Of a DNA stretch of 64,000 nt, positions 1 through 13,495 are shown in pieces (within the stretch, counting starts at the first letter, position 1; the number at the start of each line of letters is the position of its first letter). The stretch is from contig JAFFSR010000244.1 in assembly GCA_017163975.1 (NCBI GenBank), positions 11,037,501 to 11,101,500 of the forward strand, given 5' to 3'. The stretch comes from Anastatus disparis. Its lineage: Eukaryota; Arthropoda; Insecta; Hymenoptera; Eupelmidae. The notes beneath the pieces are model-generated. The model saw nothing but the letters and a program-made list of their open reading frames with translations. It did no database searches and was not told where the DNA came from. Both the position numbers and the translations under genes were made by a program.

Positions 1-539
1 ACGAGATAAAAGAGAGAAAAAAGTAAGATTAAGAAAAACATTGAAAATGAAAGATGAAGTAAATTAGAAAAATGGAGTCACCAAGTCTCCAACATTAGGC
101 TTTTCAAGCCAGACTCATTTATAATAATTTGCTTCGGATTCCTTTTTTCTTTCTTGTCTGCTCATAGTAAAATTGAAGAAAAAAAATTTTATATTTGCTG
201 GTAAAGGATCGTATTGAATATTATTTTTTACAATTCTAATTGATGCAAACGATAGATGTAGATACACAACAAAATAGATTTTATCTTTTGTAACCTTGAA
301 AATATAATGGTAATGATTAAACAACAAAGAAACAAAAATATTTTAAATATTATATGGAGTGAAGGAAAATGCAAATAAAAAAAACGCAAACATTTTTAGA
401 AAAAAGTTAAAAGTTTGGAAAATAAAGTCAGCAACAAATATAAAAAATAAGAAATACAAACACTAAAAGTAAAACAAATAATAGTGTAAGATTATTAGAG
501 ATAAATTATCCCCGCAAAAGGTCAAGTTAAAAAAGGAAA

Positions 540-1113
540 CAAGAGAGAAAAATTGGAAATTAATGGAACTAGAGAAGAAAGAAGCAAAAAAAGAAAAATA
601 TAAAATTGCAATGAGAACGCATGTAACGGAACAATTGAGCGGATAGTCGGCAATTGAGTAAAAATATTCACCAAAGATAGAAACGAGGTAGAAAAGCTAA
701 GATTTGAGATATAGAAATATCGGGAGAAAGAGCGAGGAAATAAGAAAAAATAAAAAAAAGCGTATATACGACAAAGGAGATGGCAATAAAAATCTTAAAC
801 TAGTATAAAGCCGCGTACTACAAAAAAAAAAAAAAATAAATAAAGAAGAAGAAAACCAAAGTAAGAAATAAAAATGAAAAAGAGTACAAAGTATAAAACA
901 AAATCGAAGAAAATATCAAAGAGAAGAAAAAAAACGAAGAGGAGAAAAAAAATAGAGAAAGAGAAAAAGAAAGAGAGAGAGAAAGGTAGGGGAAGCCGTA
1001 ATATGAGGGTGAATCAGAGTAGAGAAGAGGGGTAGAATGGAAAAAGGAGCAGAGGGGAGAGAAATGACGAGAGAGAAAGAGGAAAAGAGAGAAAGAGGAA
1101 AGCAGTCCTGTCG
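540..1113. repeat. Purine-rich (GA/A) low-complexity tract
   Basis: The plus strand is almost entirely A and G, with many AGAGA and GAAAA runs, ending in GAGAGAAAGAGG. The long minus-strand open frame here (Ser/Phe/Leu only) is a by-product of the composition, not a protein. It abuts a GC-rich hairpin, after which the plus strand turns T-rich. Confidence 0.7.
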
Positions 1114-1139
1114 GGAGCGTCACGGCGCGCGGACGCTCC
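1114..1139. promoter_or_regulatory. GC-rich hairpin at a strand-composition switch
   Basis: GGAGCGTC (1114-1121) and GACGCTCC (1132-1139) are perfect 8-nt arms around a GC-only-rich loop (ACGGCGCGCG). The surrounding kilobases are very AT-rich. The left side is purine-rich and the right side T-rich on the plus strand. That pattern fits a divergent promoter or 5' end region. No TATA box or initiator is assigned. Confidence 0.3.
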
Positions 1140-1967
1140 TCATCTTCTGCTCTTCCTCGTGGGTGTTATTTTTTTATATAAAATAAAAAAATCAAAATAA
1201 TATATAATATTCTATCTTATTTGTCATCTTTTTTTTTCTTTCTCTCTGCGTGTGTATTACGTTTTTTTCTTCCTTTTCTCTTTTTTTTGTAAATTTCTTT
1301 TTTTTTTATTGTTTTTTTTTCACCTGTCTTCAATGAATCGTCGTAGAGTGTTTTCTTTGATTTGTTTTATGATTAAAATTTAAATGAAAAAGTCCAAGAA
1401 AAGATATAAAGATAAAGAAAGGAAAAATACCAGATATACTTGTGCATATACGTATATATATATACATATATAGTTTGGAAGGATATGTCCTTGAGAAGAT
1501 GTCGAGAGGATATTATGAGAAAAAATAAAAAAAGAAGACACGCGTGTTGGTTAACGTTGGCTGTCGATTTGATTATCGATAGCAACGAATTCTAAAGGAG
1601 AAAAGCTCGAGATGATACCTGCTGTTTTTCTGTGATCGGTTATTTCGTTACTTTTTTTTTTATTTTCTGTTTTTTTATTTTTATCTCTTTTTCGATTTTT
1701 TTTTCTATTATATACGTTTGGTGTTAAATTGCGTATTGAAGTGCATTCCAATAGAAAAATCTGTTTCGTTTTGCACTTTTTTGTTTTTCTATCTTTTTAT
1801 TTTTCTTTTCCCAAGAAAAGTAACGTGTACGAGTGTATGGGTTTCTAAGTTTTATCGACTTTTTGAATTTGCGGTTTCGAAAAAGAAATTTTTATTATCA
1901 ATTGGGTCTGCGACAAATTTTGTCATATTTTTTGTTTATATTCGTTTGAATAATGTGACAATTTAAT
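1140..1967 (+). other. Candidate non-coding 5' exon ending at a consensus donor
   Basis: The stretch is T-rich with scattered CG dinucleotides and is clearly less AT-rich than what follows. The change in composition falls exactly at GTAAGT (1968-1973), a consensus splice donor. The short frame inside it (about 80 codons) ends just before the donor and does not look like a protein. I infer a transcribed leader exon of a plus-strand gene, possibly the SK channel gene, but nothing shows the link directly. Confidence 0.28.
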
Positions 1968-1973
1968 GTAAGT

Positions 1974-3300
1974 AATAAAATCATAAAATTATTGATAGTT
2001 ACAATTAAAAATAATTAAATAATTATAGATAAAAATAATTAAATATTAAAAATTTTAGTAAAACATATGTTACTAAAATATAATTTGTTCATTAAAATGA
2101 TAAAATTCAAATAAATTTCAAAAATATTATTTTATATAAAATTTTAATAATTTATTCCTACTTTAAATTTGAAACAAAAAGTTTATATTTAAAGATCTGA
2201 AAAGTTAAAATTTATATTCAATTAAACAATTGTGACTAAAAGTTTATTTTTGCCTGTAAGGAATGTCTCGTTTAATTTGAGAAATCATAAAGTGCTATAC
2301 AATCATAATGTAGAAAATTAAAGATATTTTTTTCATTAAAATATTAAATATGATAATTAATATTTTCAATTATATAAATTAACTCATTTTGTAAACAGCA
2401 TCAAATGAAATAAAAGAAAAAAATTAATTAAAAATATGCCTTATCGTAAATTCTACAGAGTACATAGAACAATTAATTTAACCTTAGAAAAAAAAATTAT
2501 GGAAAAACTATAAAATATTTTAAAATTATAAAGTAAGATAAACGAAAATGACTTATTTAAAAACATAAATATTTCAACATCAAATGAATGATTAAACAAA
2601 AACATTTATTTCATAAACATTTGTGATTGACATATACGTTATTTATGGAAATAAATAAAATACAAAGTAGAAGATTTAATTTTAAAATTTTGTAAAAATA
2701 AATTTGAGATACAACAATAAAATTTTTATAAAATAAATATAACTTATTAATTATTTGAATATTTAAAAAAATTTTGATGTTTCATTCTGTAATAAATACT
2801 TCATTAAAAGCTATATATAAATCGCTGTTGTAATAATTGAGAAAATTTCCATAAAACATATGATTGTAACACTTGAAGCACATTGTAGTTGGTAATGTAT
2901 ACGCAGAGTCGACACATTTACAGCGGTTCTTGGAATAAGAGTTTCCACTTTGAGAGGATGAAAATTACATAAATTAGTCTCTCTGTATTTTCTACTCTAA
3001 TCCAAATGAATTACTCTAATGGACAAAATATAAGTCGAGAAAAACAAAATTCATTTATTTTCTTTGTAACGTTAAACTTTATTTAAATTAACCTACAAAA
3101 AGTATATATATATATATTTTTTTTTTTAAAAAAAATTATATTTTTATCACGATGATATGTATTTGTAATAAAATATAAAATGTTTAATTTTTTATTCGTA
3201 TAGTGTCCAAAAGTTTGAAGAATAAAAACTCGTATACGAAACGAAATTTCGAAACTCGATTAATCCATAAGAAAACCTTCAAAAAGTCGTTCATAAAAAT
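1974..3300. other. AT-rich DNA, no gene seen
   Basis: About 15-20% GC, with many A and T runs and a short TA run near 3105. No coding-like stretch or repeat unit was recognised. Confidence 0.6.
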
Positions 3301-4180
3301 TTAGGCCATTTGCACCTCATAACTTGCGCGTGTGTAATGCGTGTATGTATATATAAATGTGAATAAAAACGAAAGTGCCTCGTCTACTGTGTGACTTTAA
3401 AAAAAAAGGAAGGAAAAAAAAAGAAAGAAGGTCGAGTTAATCACACCGAAAAAAATAAGGAGAGAGAAGAAAAGAAAGCAAAGACAAAGAGAAAGAAAGA
3501 AGCAAAGAAGAAAAAAAAAGGAGTCGTCGTCGCCGTCTCTTTTTTTTTTGTTTTAAAAACATAACGGCCGATAAGGAATCAAGAGCCGCCGCCACTGCCG
3601 CCGGTTTCCGGCGGCCTTTGGCGGAAATATGAACCGCCAGTTAATAACATCGCTGCTACAACCAAAAACGACGACCATCAACAACTACAAGACGCTAGCC
3701 GCCAAAAATGGTAAAAACAACCATCATCCCAACAAAAGCCAAAAGCAAAATCCACGCAAAAACAAAATTTTATAAATTTACGCACGATGCCTACCTACCC
3801 CTTTAAGAATTACACGCTATACTGTTGCTGCTATTATTAAACCTCCTGTGTTGTTGCGTCCACCTTTTTTGAGCTTTTATACTTCCATATATCGCTTTGT
3901 ATATACATATATATATTGCGTGTGTGCGTGTGATATTTTTTTTTACCTCCCTTCTCTCTTTTTTTTAAGGCCAGCGACTTTATTATATTAAAAAAAAAGA
4001 AAGAGAGAGGGACTGTGTTGGAGCATCGATTAGAAAAATTAACATAACAGGTTTTAATTTTCGAGAGGCTTTATTTTATATTTTTTTTTTTGGAGATTAA
4101 AAAAAAAAGGAAAAAATTGAGTATGGCTTTACGAAAGGGCACGATGTTAAAAGTCAGCTTGGTTGGCATGTATATTTCTT
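3300..4180. other. GC-elevated island with purine tract
   Basis: GC rises here, with GCC/CCG clusters at 3580-3640. A purine-rich run lies at 3395-3530, and pyrimidine-rich runs follow after 3935. The layout repeats that seen near 1.1 kb (purine, GC core, pyrimidine) and could be an alternative promoter or first exon. The candidate exon inside it is listed separately. Confidence 0.35.
3629..3710 (+). CDS. Candidate short first coding exon (unidentified)
   Basis: An ATG at 3629 with A at -3 opens 27 codons with GC-rich codon use (CGC, CTG, ACG, GCC) unlike the flanks; the peptide starts MNRQLITSLLQPKTTT and ends LAAKN. A GT donor follows at 3711 (ATG/GTAAAA), giving phase 1. Without splicing the frame runs on to a stop at 3775-3777, about 49 codons. 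I do not recognise the peptide. Its phase fits the phase-1 acceptor proposed before the exon at 45.6 kb but not the phase-0 SK exon at 61.4 kb. The evidence is composition plus one moderate donor, so this could be leader sequence instead. Confidence 0.25.
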
Positions 4181-7100
4181 TTATTTATGCTTTATTTGAG
4201 CTTCTGATATGAAAAGAGCAAATTATTATGTTTTTAATAATCATAAATGAATAACTAAATTAAAACTATCGAATCAATACTACAACACCACGATATTAAC
4301 TTGATAGACTTATAATTTTGATTGTAAACTTTTATAAAAAACTTTTATAAATATAAAAAATTAAATTGTCTGTTCAAATGTTTATTAAAAGCGTTTATTA
4401 ATACTTAAATTTTACGGCGAAGTCGTTTTAGATACCGCATCTTAAGTGCAATTTAAGTTGCATCAAAGAAATATATAATTGTTGATATTTTAGACAGCAC
4501 TTACATTATTTAAATAACTTATCTTTTATTTTTTAAATTTAAATAAATCGAAAATTATGTCGAAAGGTATGTTTGGTACTTAAATTTAAAATAAAAAGAG
4601 ATTGAAATTTCTTTGAGCTTAAGATTGTAACATAATGATGTAAATAAACAGAAAAAGTGAATTTATTTTTACGTGCATGTTGACGTAATGATAGATAAGT
4701 ATGTTGTAAATAAAAATTTTCACATCCTGTGCTTAATATTGTCTGTGAAATGTTCATTTAATATAACATGTACGCTTTATAAAATTTATATCGCAAAACT
4801 GAATATCCTTGCGGAAAATTGAAAATTTCTAAGAAATAAAAGAAAATCAACGTTGAATATTAAATTATGTATGGAAAATAATTGAGCGGAGTATTTGAAA
4901 TGGACTCTGAATTTTTAAATGCTCAGTATTATCAATCTTCGCACAAGACTCGAAAGAAATTATACTACATTTTTCAAAAGGAAAAGTTTTAAATTAAAAA
5001 TACTTGATTTATCATGTTATATTGAAATTATTTAAAAAAATGTTCTTACATTTATTTTAGGAAAGAACGAAATTTAATAAATCGTTAGATATACTTCTAA
5101 TAATTTTTGTTCAATAAATAATAACAATAACGGGTAATTCATAAGAAAATTGTAACTTAAACAATGGTGTAAAATAAACAGTTAAAATAATTTTGTTTCA
5201 CATGGGACATCTTGATACTTTGGTAGTGCTAGATTTAGGTTAACGTGAAAATGAGGTGTTAGTTTGGGTGGGGTTTTGTATCTGAAATTCTTTATTATTA
5301 TCTTCTTTAACGATTGACACGCCTTTCTCAAATAAATATCTGAAAAAATTTCGATTAAAAGATAATTAATTAGATGTAAGATATAAAAGAAAGCTTATGA
5401 ATTGCTGTATTAAAAATATTAAAAATTTGAAAATTATAAAAGTAGTAAATACGCGTATTTGGTCAGACATATAGATTTTATTAAATATAAATCCCAATTA
5501 CGTTTTTTTTCTTTAATCAAACTTTTAACAAATTATAAGAATTCCTTGAAAATTTATGTCTAGGCATCTTTTTGGTGTTTGAGATTGATTTTTCAATCAT
5601 TCCACTTTGCTTGACCTAATTAAACTAGGTAAATTCTTATCATTCTAAAAGTTATATACATAACAGGAAATTTAACAATCTTAGAAAAAAAAATAATAAA
5701 ATAGAAATTTGGTTAGTAATCAATTTATCTGGTGAATAATTTAATCATCTTAAAAAAACGCACTAAAAGAAATGATCTATTCGAAGTTCGTTAATGAAAC
5801 TTAACCAATACCCTCCGAGTATAATATAAATTCTTTTAATTAACTTAATTACAATTCAATTATTATTTATCCTTTTAACGTTTCACGTACAATCCAAAGG
5901 AATTGATTGAATAATACGTATTTCATAAGTAATATCTTCCTATAAAAGAATATTAAACAAAAGAAGAATAAAATACAGTGACAATTAAATTATGACCTAT
6001 AGTTAATGAAAAACTTTACTCGTCAGTTATTCATTTGACTTTGTTTCTTGTGCAAACGATACCACATTTTACAAAAAAAAAATAATTTTCTTCATTTTTC
6101 TAAAAATTTCAATTAAGAAAATTTGACAACTAAAATTTTTCTCTATAGAACAATATATTATATTAAATAAAAAAAAAGAATCTAAAAAAAGGAAAAAAAA
6201 ATTGTTTAAACAAATATCTGCAAGATCATTCTATAAAATCTGAGCTCACAACAAATTAATTATTCAACGTAAATCGGCTACCATTAGTCAAAGTGTTTGA
6301 AGATATCTGAAAAGAGGCACTTAATAAAACTTAGTCTTCTCTCCCTTCCCTACTTATTCAAAAAAAAAAAGAAAAAAGTAAAGAGCATCAAGAGCATCAA
6401 TCACTGCGCGTCAAAATTAACGCGAAAAGCATGATTGGATTAGGAAGGAGCTTTTTTTTTCTTTACAGTTTATCTAAATCATTGTATAATGCTTACCGTA
6501 GTACTAAATAGCTTATATACCAATTTCGCATTAGTATTTTCCCTTTTAACTTTTTTTTTTTATTCATGCGGTAGTGTATATTTTACACGATTGCTTTGAA
6601 TGCTTCCTCCCCTTTTTTATAACTTTATAGAAGAGGTTCACAAACTTCTTAACGTTCTCTTAGCGAATATTAGCTTTACTCAGTTTTGGCTTTTAAAATT
6701 TCAACTAGGCTTCATGAGAGAATGAAATTACTTGAATTTCATTGTTTGAATTGCGAATTATTTTTTTAGATAGTTTTAGAACGTAGCTCCAAATTTCTGA
6801 AATTTCATGCGTACTTGCTATTTAAGAATTCAAAGCACAAAGTAAAAATTGTAATCGAAGTTGTGTGAGAAACATAAATAGTAAAAATCGTTCTTAGAAT
6901 ATTTAACTTTGAATAGTTTTAAAATTATATGAAATAAATAATATACAAAATTAAATTATTTTTATTTGATCAAAGTTTCAAGCTTGAATTAAAAAAGTTT
7001 TAAACATAAAAGATACTATTCTTCTATCATTGATATTGTGAAAAAAATTTCAATTCTTAAATATTGGAATTTTTGTTCATTAATTATTTTGTGTTTTATG

Positions 7101-8700
7101 AACATTTTTAATTTTTAATTGAATTTAATTGATGAACGATTAAGGTGAATCCATTCTGCTACCCCAAAACTATATAAAGTGGCTTAAAGAATAATTTTAA
7201 ATAATTTTTTTAATAATTTTAATTTAGTGATTTTAATATTATTATTTTAATATTATTAATGTTCGATTAATACTAATTTAATATAATTAAAAAAATTAAC
7301 ACAATTAAAAAAAAGTATTTTATTTAATTCTTTCTATTGGTTGCATTTTTCTAAACTTATTTCACTATCGATTGACATTATTCTCAAACATATTTTTAAT
7401 CTACAAAAAGAAAGCACGTTAAGCATAGTGTACTTTGAACTTTATTTTTAAATTAATTTAATAATTAATCTTATGTAAAAAAAATGATCAAAGTAAAAAT
7501 TTAGACATTCTTTCTTTTACTAAAAACACATGGGTTTTCAAAAATTTTGGATTGCTCTTAATTAATCTTTTTTTGATAGCAATCATTTGTAATCTACCGA
7601 ATGTTACATACATTTATTCTTACTAGTTATACACGTAAAGACTTATTTTATTGCATTTTTCAATTTGCAGTTTTTTAGTTTTCGATAGTTTCTTGATTAT
7701 TGGATGTTTTCAATTTTGATAAAATATTTCAACACATTTTTATGAGAATCTACCAATCGCAAAAACAAATAAAAATGCTTTGAATTTATATTAAAAAAAT
7801 AAATCCTTAGATTATCTTTTATTCACAATAGACGAGAAAAAAAAGAATTTATAAGCTATCTCAAAATCACTTTGAAAAAGAAGGTAATAAAATACACAAT
7901 AAACTGACAAGAAAAACGTGTCTTTATAAGCTATAGTAGCATTAGGAAAGAGATTTTAAAGTTATTTTAAAGGGAACTACCGCACAGTTTAATTAGGCTA
8001 AAAAGTTTTCTGCATAATCCGTATGTGGAGGATAAACTAAACGAGATTTCAATTGACAAACCTTTTTCCAAACTCAGTTTACTTGAATCTCTTCATTTTT
8101 TTTCTCACTTTTTTTCTAAATGAAAAAAAAGAAAGTTTACTGGTTAAATTATGCGATGCTCATGTCTCACTATTCTTGGACATTATCTACTTTCATTAGT
8201 GGATTTTACTTGTGCGAAAAACGGTCAAACTGAAAAATACAAAAGAACAAAGTTACTTAAAGTTTCACCGTGATGGTAAATTATTCGGATCATGAGAAGG
8301 TTTTACAAATGAGAAAACTAGGGAACACAAATAAATAATTTGCCAACCGGATAATTTTAATCTGATACTTCTACTGTTTTATCGAATAAAGTTATAATTA
8401 ACAAAATTATTTTTTATTCATTTTGTAAAAATCTATTTAAACTGATGTTTTAATAATTTTTTTCAATTTCATTTATATTTTTTAATTTAAAGTATATAAT
8501 GTTATTAACGATAATTTTTTTAATTCTCAACATTAAAGTAACTATTTTAAGATCTTATTCACAAATTTCTCTTCTATTTTAATAAAAATTAATGCATTCT
8601 ATACTAACCTGAGAAAAATATCAATTTGTTAGTCAATTGATAGATATATAAGGTATTTCTAAATTCACCCTGATCACCGTAAGATAGTAAATAGGATATT
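4181..8700. other. AT-rich DNA, no gene seen
   Basis: Long AT-rich sequence, intron or intergenic. All open frames are short and Lys/Asn/Phe/Ile-rich. No repeat family was recognised by eye. Confidence 0.6.
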
Positions 8701-8713
8701 TGATTCGTACGCA

Positions 8714-8876
8714 GTTACCAACATTGCCGTTTTCCAAATATTTAATCTTTATTTGAAGATTTTCTGAAACATTTCTATATTATGTTTTTAATTAGTTAAA
8801 ATAGAAAACAATACAGAAATATTTTTAAAAATTTTTAATAAAGAATAAAAAATTTGAAAAACGGTAACGATGGTAT
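8714..8876. mobile_element. Inverted-repeat (MITE-like) element, family A copy 1
   Basis: The left arm (GTTACCAACATTGCCGTTTT, continuing CCAAAT) pairs imperfectly with the right arm at 8851-8876 (AATTTGAAAAACGGTAACGA then TGGTAT). The left-arm interior (GTTTTCCAAAT, TTTAATCTT) resembles the element at 15.9 kb, so the two look like one family. No coding capacity. Boundaries are approximate and no target duplication was identified. Confidence 0.5.
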
Positions 8877-8883
8877 TTTACAT

Positions 8884-11148
8884 TTCCTTAAACTTAATAT
8901 TTCTCATTCTAAAAAGCAAAAAAGTTAATTTATTTTTTACAAAAAATCGTACTTAAAAAAATCAATACAATATTTAAAGCTTTTTGTCGATCCGGACAAA
9001 TTACAAGTACTTTTGAAAAAAGTATTAGCTTAAAAAGTGGTCCACATAATCTTTAAGGGATTAATGAAGCGGAAATTCAGCTTTATCGTAATATATTTAT
9101 TGCTCTCAATTATTAAAAATCTTTTTTTCAACAATTCTCTTTTAAACCACTTCCTTCCATGCTATCTTTCTTTTTCTTCGTTTAAGGCTCATATGGATTT
9201 CCTCTTAGTATTAAAGTCTTAAGAAATTTCACAGTATTCCTTGCTATATAATTTAATTTAAGAACTACTACTTCTTTTTTTTCCTTATTCTCTTATGAAT
9301 ATTCATTATTTCCTTAGACTTTCTCTCAAGACTTCTGCTCGCTTTAACATACGATGAAAATTCAAAGTCTTTAAAAAATAGTTGATAAAAGTATCCTTGA
9401 TAATCGGTTGGGAGCAAAATTTCTAAAATACTTTTGAAAAATTTTTAGCTCCAGTCTCTACCAAAGTGAAATTTTAATTAATATATATTGAAAATGTTTG
9501 AAGTTGAAGCCGAGGCTCTGCTTCGTTAATTAAGCTTGTTAGTAAATATTTTTAGAATAATTATTATTAACATAATCAATTTTTAACTACGTAATTAACT
9601 AGTAAAATTCTAAAAATTAAAAATTTTTCTTATATGATTAACATTTCTGTTTTTTCAAAGTTGACATTCTCAAGTTTAATTAACTGTATTTTTCTCCATC
9701 ATAATAAACTTTTCAGCGTAATGAAGTAACTTTTTCGCAAGTTAACTGCACAGTTGAATGAAACATCCAATTCTTTTTTTATTTTTAATGTAACGTACGC
9801 AAAGATTAAATATTTGTTCTTGGTTTCAAGAATTTAATTTGGAATAAAAATATACTCACAGTCACTCATGTAGAAATAGTTTAGAATGTGATTTAAGGAT
9901 GTAATTATAATGAAATATTTATTGCGATGTGTCATCACAATTTTAAAAACTTCATTATATTTCAAATAAGCGTACATTCAGTAAAAAATAAAATAGTTTT
10001 ATAAAGGAATTAAAAACAATATAAAAAACATTATTTTTATGCTTATTTATAGATTTAAAAGTTTGTTTTTCTTTTAAAAAACAATGTTGGACAAATCCTT
10101 AGAACTTCTAATTAATTTAGTTTGAAAAAAGCCATAAAAATCATTAATTCAATCGTCTTCCCTCTAAAACCATTACAAATAAAATCGAAATCGAATAAAA
10201 CCACCTATAAACAAAAAAAAAAAAATAGAAAAACAATAGCCACAAAAAGAAAGACCGTTTTTTTTCTTAAAGTTAATCCTTAATCAATAGAAAAAAGAAG
10301 GAAGCTTTCGTATTCTCGCTAAAATAATCGAAGGATTGGCTTGAAAGAATATAAGCTTGTGGAAAAGCGATACGACAATAGCCCTAAAGAAGAAAATAAA
10401 GAAAAGAAAAGGAAAAGTGATAGCTTATCAGAAAAGAAAACAAAAAAGAAAATCACTGATTATCTTCGCAACTCATTACCGACTTTTGATTTTGTTTTTA
10501 GCTCTTTTTGGGGTTTTCTTTTTCGCTTTGTTTTCCGTCAGCTGTCAAAAGGTTTTTTTCTTTAATATACATATATAGGATTCCTGTTGATGACTGACTA
10601 ATTGAACTTCACGCGCAGCTTCCTTGCGTAATATAGAATACGTATATGAATGTATTAGTATAGGAAATTGAAGGTAGTCCTAAAGTCAGACTAGTTAAAT
10701 TAACGATTTTTGATAATGAATATACAAATAATTTGATAAAATTTAATTTATAGATTTAATTAAATTAGTTTATGGTGAATACTGCTTGTCACTATAGACA
10801 CTATCTTTTTTAGATTGAATGTTTTTCGTGTTTGATTACATTTTTCAGATGTCATGTAGTGTTACATTTTTATCACAGTTATTAAAAACTAGAAAATATA
10901 AAAAATAAAAAAAATAAAATAGAAAAATAAATAAACTTATTAATTTAATTTTTCAACTATGAATTTTAAAATCAAATTTTGTTATTAATTTGTAATAATT
11001 TATGAATTAATTAGTCAACATTTTTTCAACAAATTATTAAAAAAACAAATTTTAACCTTTGAAAAAATTATCATACTAATTTTACCATTGACAAATAAAA
11101 ATGATTGATTTTATGAACATTTTATACGAAATATTTAAAATCATGCTT
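8884..11148. other. AT-rich DNA with a purine-rich patch, no gene seen
   Basis: AT-rich throughout. A Lys/Glu-rich patch at 10340-10480 is open in two overlapping frames at once, which marks it as low-complexity A/G sequence rather than a gene. Confidence 0.55.
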
Positions 11149-11350
11149 GAAGTCTTCAGTGGCTCACTCGGTAGAGCGATGGACTCGTAACCCGAGGGCC
11201 CGAGTTCGAATCCCGCTCTCGGCCGATTGATACAAGCACCACAGTACGTTAAATGTGCTTTGTTCATAAACACATTGAAATGAGCTCCATCGCTAATCAG
11301 CATTGCAATGATAGCTTAAATACAGTGACGTTAAATAAATAAAAAAAAAA
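11149..11350 (+). mobile_element. tRNA-derived SINE, copy 1
   Basis: The head resembles a tRNA: box A-like TGGCTCACTCGGTAGAGCG, an anticodon-like loop CTCGTAA, and box B GAGTTCGAATCCC. A tRNA-unrelated body follows, shared with three other copies here (a segment around AAGCACCACAGTACGTTAAA and TGCTTTGTTCATAAACACA). It ends in GACGTTAAATAAATAAAAAAAAAA, an A-rich tail. Internal pol III promoter boxes plus an A-rich tail are the mark of SINEs. The stems of the tRNA part pair poorly, so it is not a working tRNA gene. Confidence 0.85.
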
Positions 11351-13301
11351 GCGATTCATTTTGATCTATATCAAATGTTTGTTAATTTTTTCAAGAACTT
11401 TTATTAACGGTTCATATACTGTCTATCAAAAATATTTATTTAAATAAAATTTCTTAATTAATTTTTTCTTTTTTTTTCTATCATGTTACATTTTATTCTA
11501 ATCCACATGCATGAAAATTGATTTTTATTTAAAATTTAAAAGAACAGCATTTCTAAATACGTTTATATTTAAAAATTTTTATTAAAAATATAAATAGCAT
11601 TACTGTTCTGCAAAAGTAACTTTTATTAAAAATAAAATTACTAAAATTACATTTAAAAGTAAAATTGTTCTACAAAGTAATATGTTATTTAAATTAATAA
11701 AAGTTTCTAACTAAAGCTACTTTTGTGTACTTAACATTAATAGTTACAGTATTATAAAATACGTAATATTATTACAATAATTAAATATCAAATTATACTC
11801 CGAATCATGTAAGTCAGTTTTCACGAGCAAACTTCAAATTTAAATTAATTATTTCAGTTCAACGACCATAGATTAAAAAAATAAAAACCTTGAATTTCTA
11901 ATAGACTGATAATGAGATTTGATTTTCACTCCCCCTCATAAATATTTCAATATTTACATATAAATTAACCGAGTGATCAGATAACAAATGACTCAATGTG
12001 AATTTGAACTTCCGATGAATACTGACATGAGAAAAGAAGATTACATACAAACAGTGACAAGTGAATTTATGATTGAACTTTTGTATTAGATAAAACGACA
12101 AAATCTTATGTTGCACTTATGTTTTGATGTTAAGGATTTTTTCTCATTTACATAATACGTTCTTATACAAAATACAAAAGATTAAAATAATACTGAACGA
12201 CAGCATATCTTCCGTAATCAATATTTTGAAGCTTATTTTTCATATTCTTTTGTATAATTTTTGTTTGTATATGTATATTCTTTTGTGTTTACATGAGTAC
12301 ATTTATTGTGGGGTTCCTATTAAAAACAGTAATATTAGCTTATATTTTTCTCAGAAATTTTCCATAAAAAATGGTTTTCTAGTTTGTATTAAAAGTAATA
12401 AATCACAGAGATATATTTTTAAATAATAAATGAATTTATGTATTTCATTTTCTTTTTAATATTACACGAAGTAAAAGATATTTTTTATGATTACATAAAA
12501 CTAATTTCCAGTTGAATGGTCGCTAAATAATATCTACATTCCATTTGTAAAAGTCATGAACCTGTTAAGACTTCGTAATTTTACATCAACTTTACTAAAG
12601 AATTCATTTAACTTCATGCTTTTTACACATTTTAATATTATCATTTTCTATTTCCTTTCATTTCCTTGGAACTCGTCTTCAAGATCATTAAAATAAAGTG
12701 AAGGAAAAAGTATAAAAAATTGTACTTTACATCAAACTAAAATAACTTTTTATTTAACAGATACCTCTTTGTACATCGATTTAAACAAGTCTGTAATGAA
12801 TTCATGCTCTATTCTTGTTTTAATAATTGATTTTTAACGATCGCTTCTGTCATATTTGAAAATAAAGATTAATCTTTTAAAATTATGCATTGATGAATGA
12901 AAAGAAGTTTATTTCATCCCCGTACGTCTTAACTGGGAATAATGTAAGATCCGTTTTATATTATTCAAAATAATAAGAAAAAATATATCATATCGATACA
13001 TTCGCCGTTAGAACTGTTGAAAAAGATTAATTTTCATGTTAGCTGTCAAGATGTACTATAGGCACTAAATAGATATTAAATTCTTTCTTCTTTTTTTTTC
13101 TTTAAATATTTGAAGGGAAGAAGGTTTGAGCCATCTATCATGTATCAATATGTTTTTTAGGTTTAACTTAATGCGTTTCAGTTGACAAATATTTTAGGTC
13201 TATCAAACGTGTTATTTAAAGTATTATAAAAGTACAAAAAATTGAAATTTTAATGATTCATGCCTAAATACCAAGATTTACAAAATGATCGGAATAGAAT
13301 A
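11351..13301. other. AT-rich DNA, no gene seen
   Basis: An open frame at 12124-12426 is AT-only codon use (Phe/Ile/Leu/Tyr/Asn) and is treated as chance. Nothing else was recognised. Confidence 0.55.
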
Positions 13302-13495
13302 TTTTTTATTTAACGTCGCTGCACTTAATGCTATCATTACGAAGCTAATTAACGACGAAGGTCACCAGTGTGTTTATGAACAAAGCACATGTAACGTACA
13401 GTGGTGCTTGGAGAAATCGGCCGAGAACGGGATTCGAACTCGGGACCTCGAGATTATGAATCCATCACTCTACCGAGTGAGCCACTGACGACCTC
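13302..13495 (-). mobile_element. tRNA-derived SINE, copy 2
   Basis: Same element as at 11.1 kb, reversed. The head at 13495 reads GAGGTCGTCAGTGGCTCACT on the minus strand, followed by box B GAGTTCGAATCCC. The body and tail end at a T-run around 13302-13308. The anticodon-like loop reads TTCATAA here. AATATTTT-like sequence on both sides could be a target duplication, but AT-richness makes this weak. Confidence 0.85.

Noticed and set aside
818..1123. 101-codon minus-strand frame rich in Ser, Phe and Leu
   Set aside because: Product of a purine-rich low-complexity tract.
10341..10578. Two overlapping Lys/Glu-rich frames of about 74 codons
   Set aside because: Open in two frames at once because the DNA is A/G-rich; no gene evidence.
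11155..11225. tRNA gene at the head of the SINE (and in its other copies)
   Set aside because: Boxes A and B are present but the T and anticodon stems pair poorly, and the same head recurs with a common SINE body and tail.
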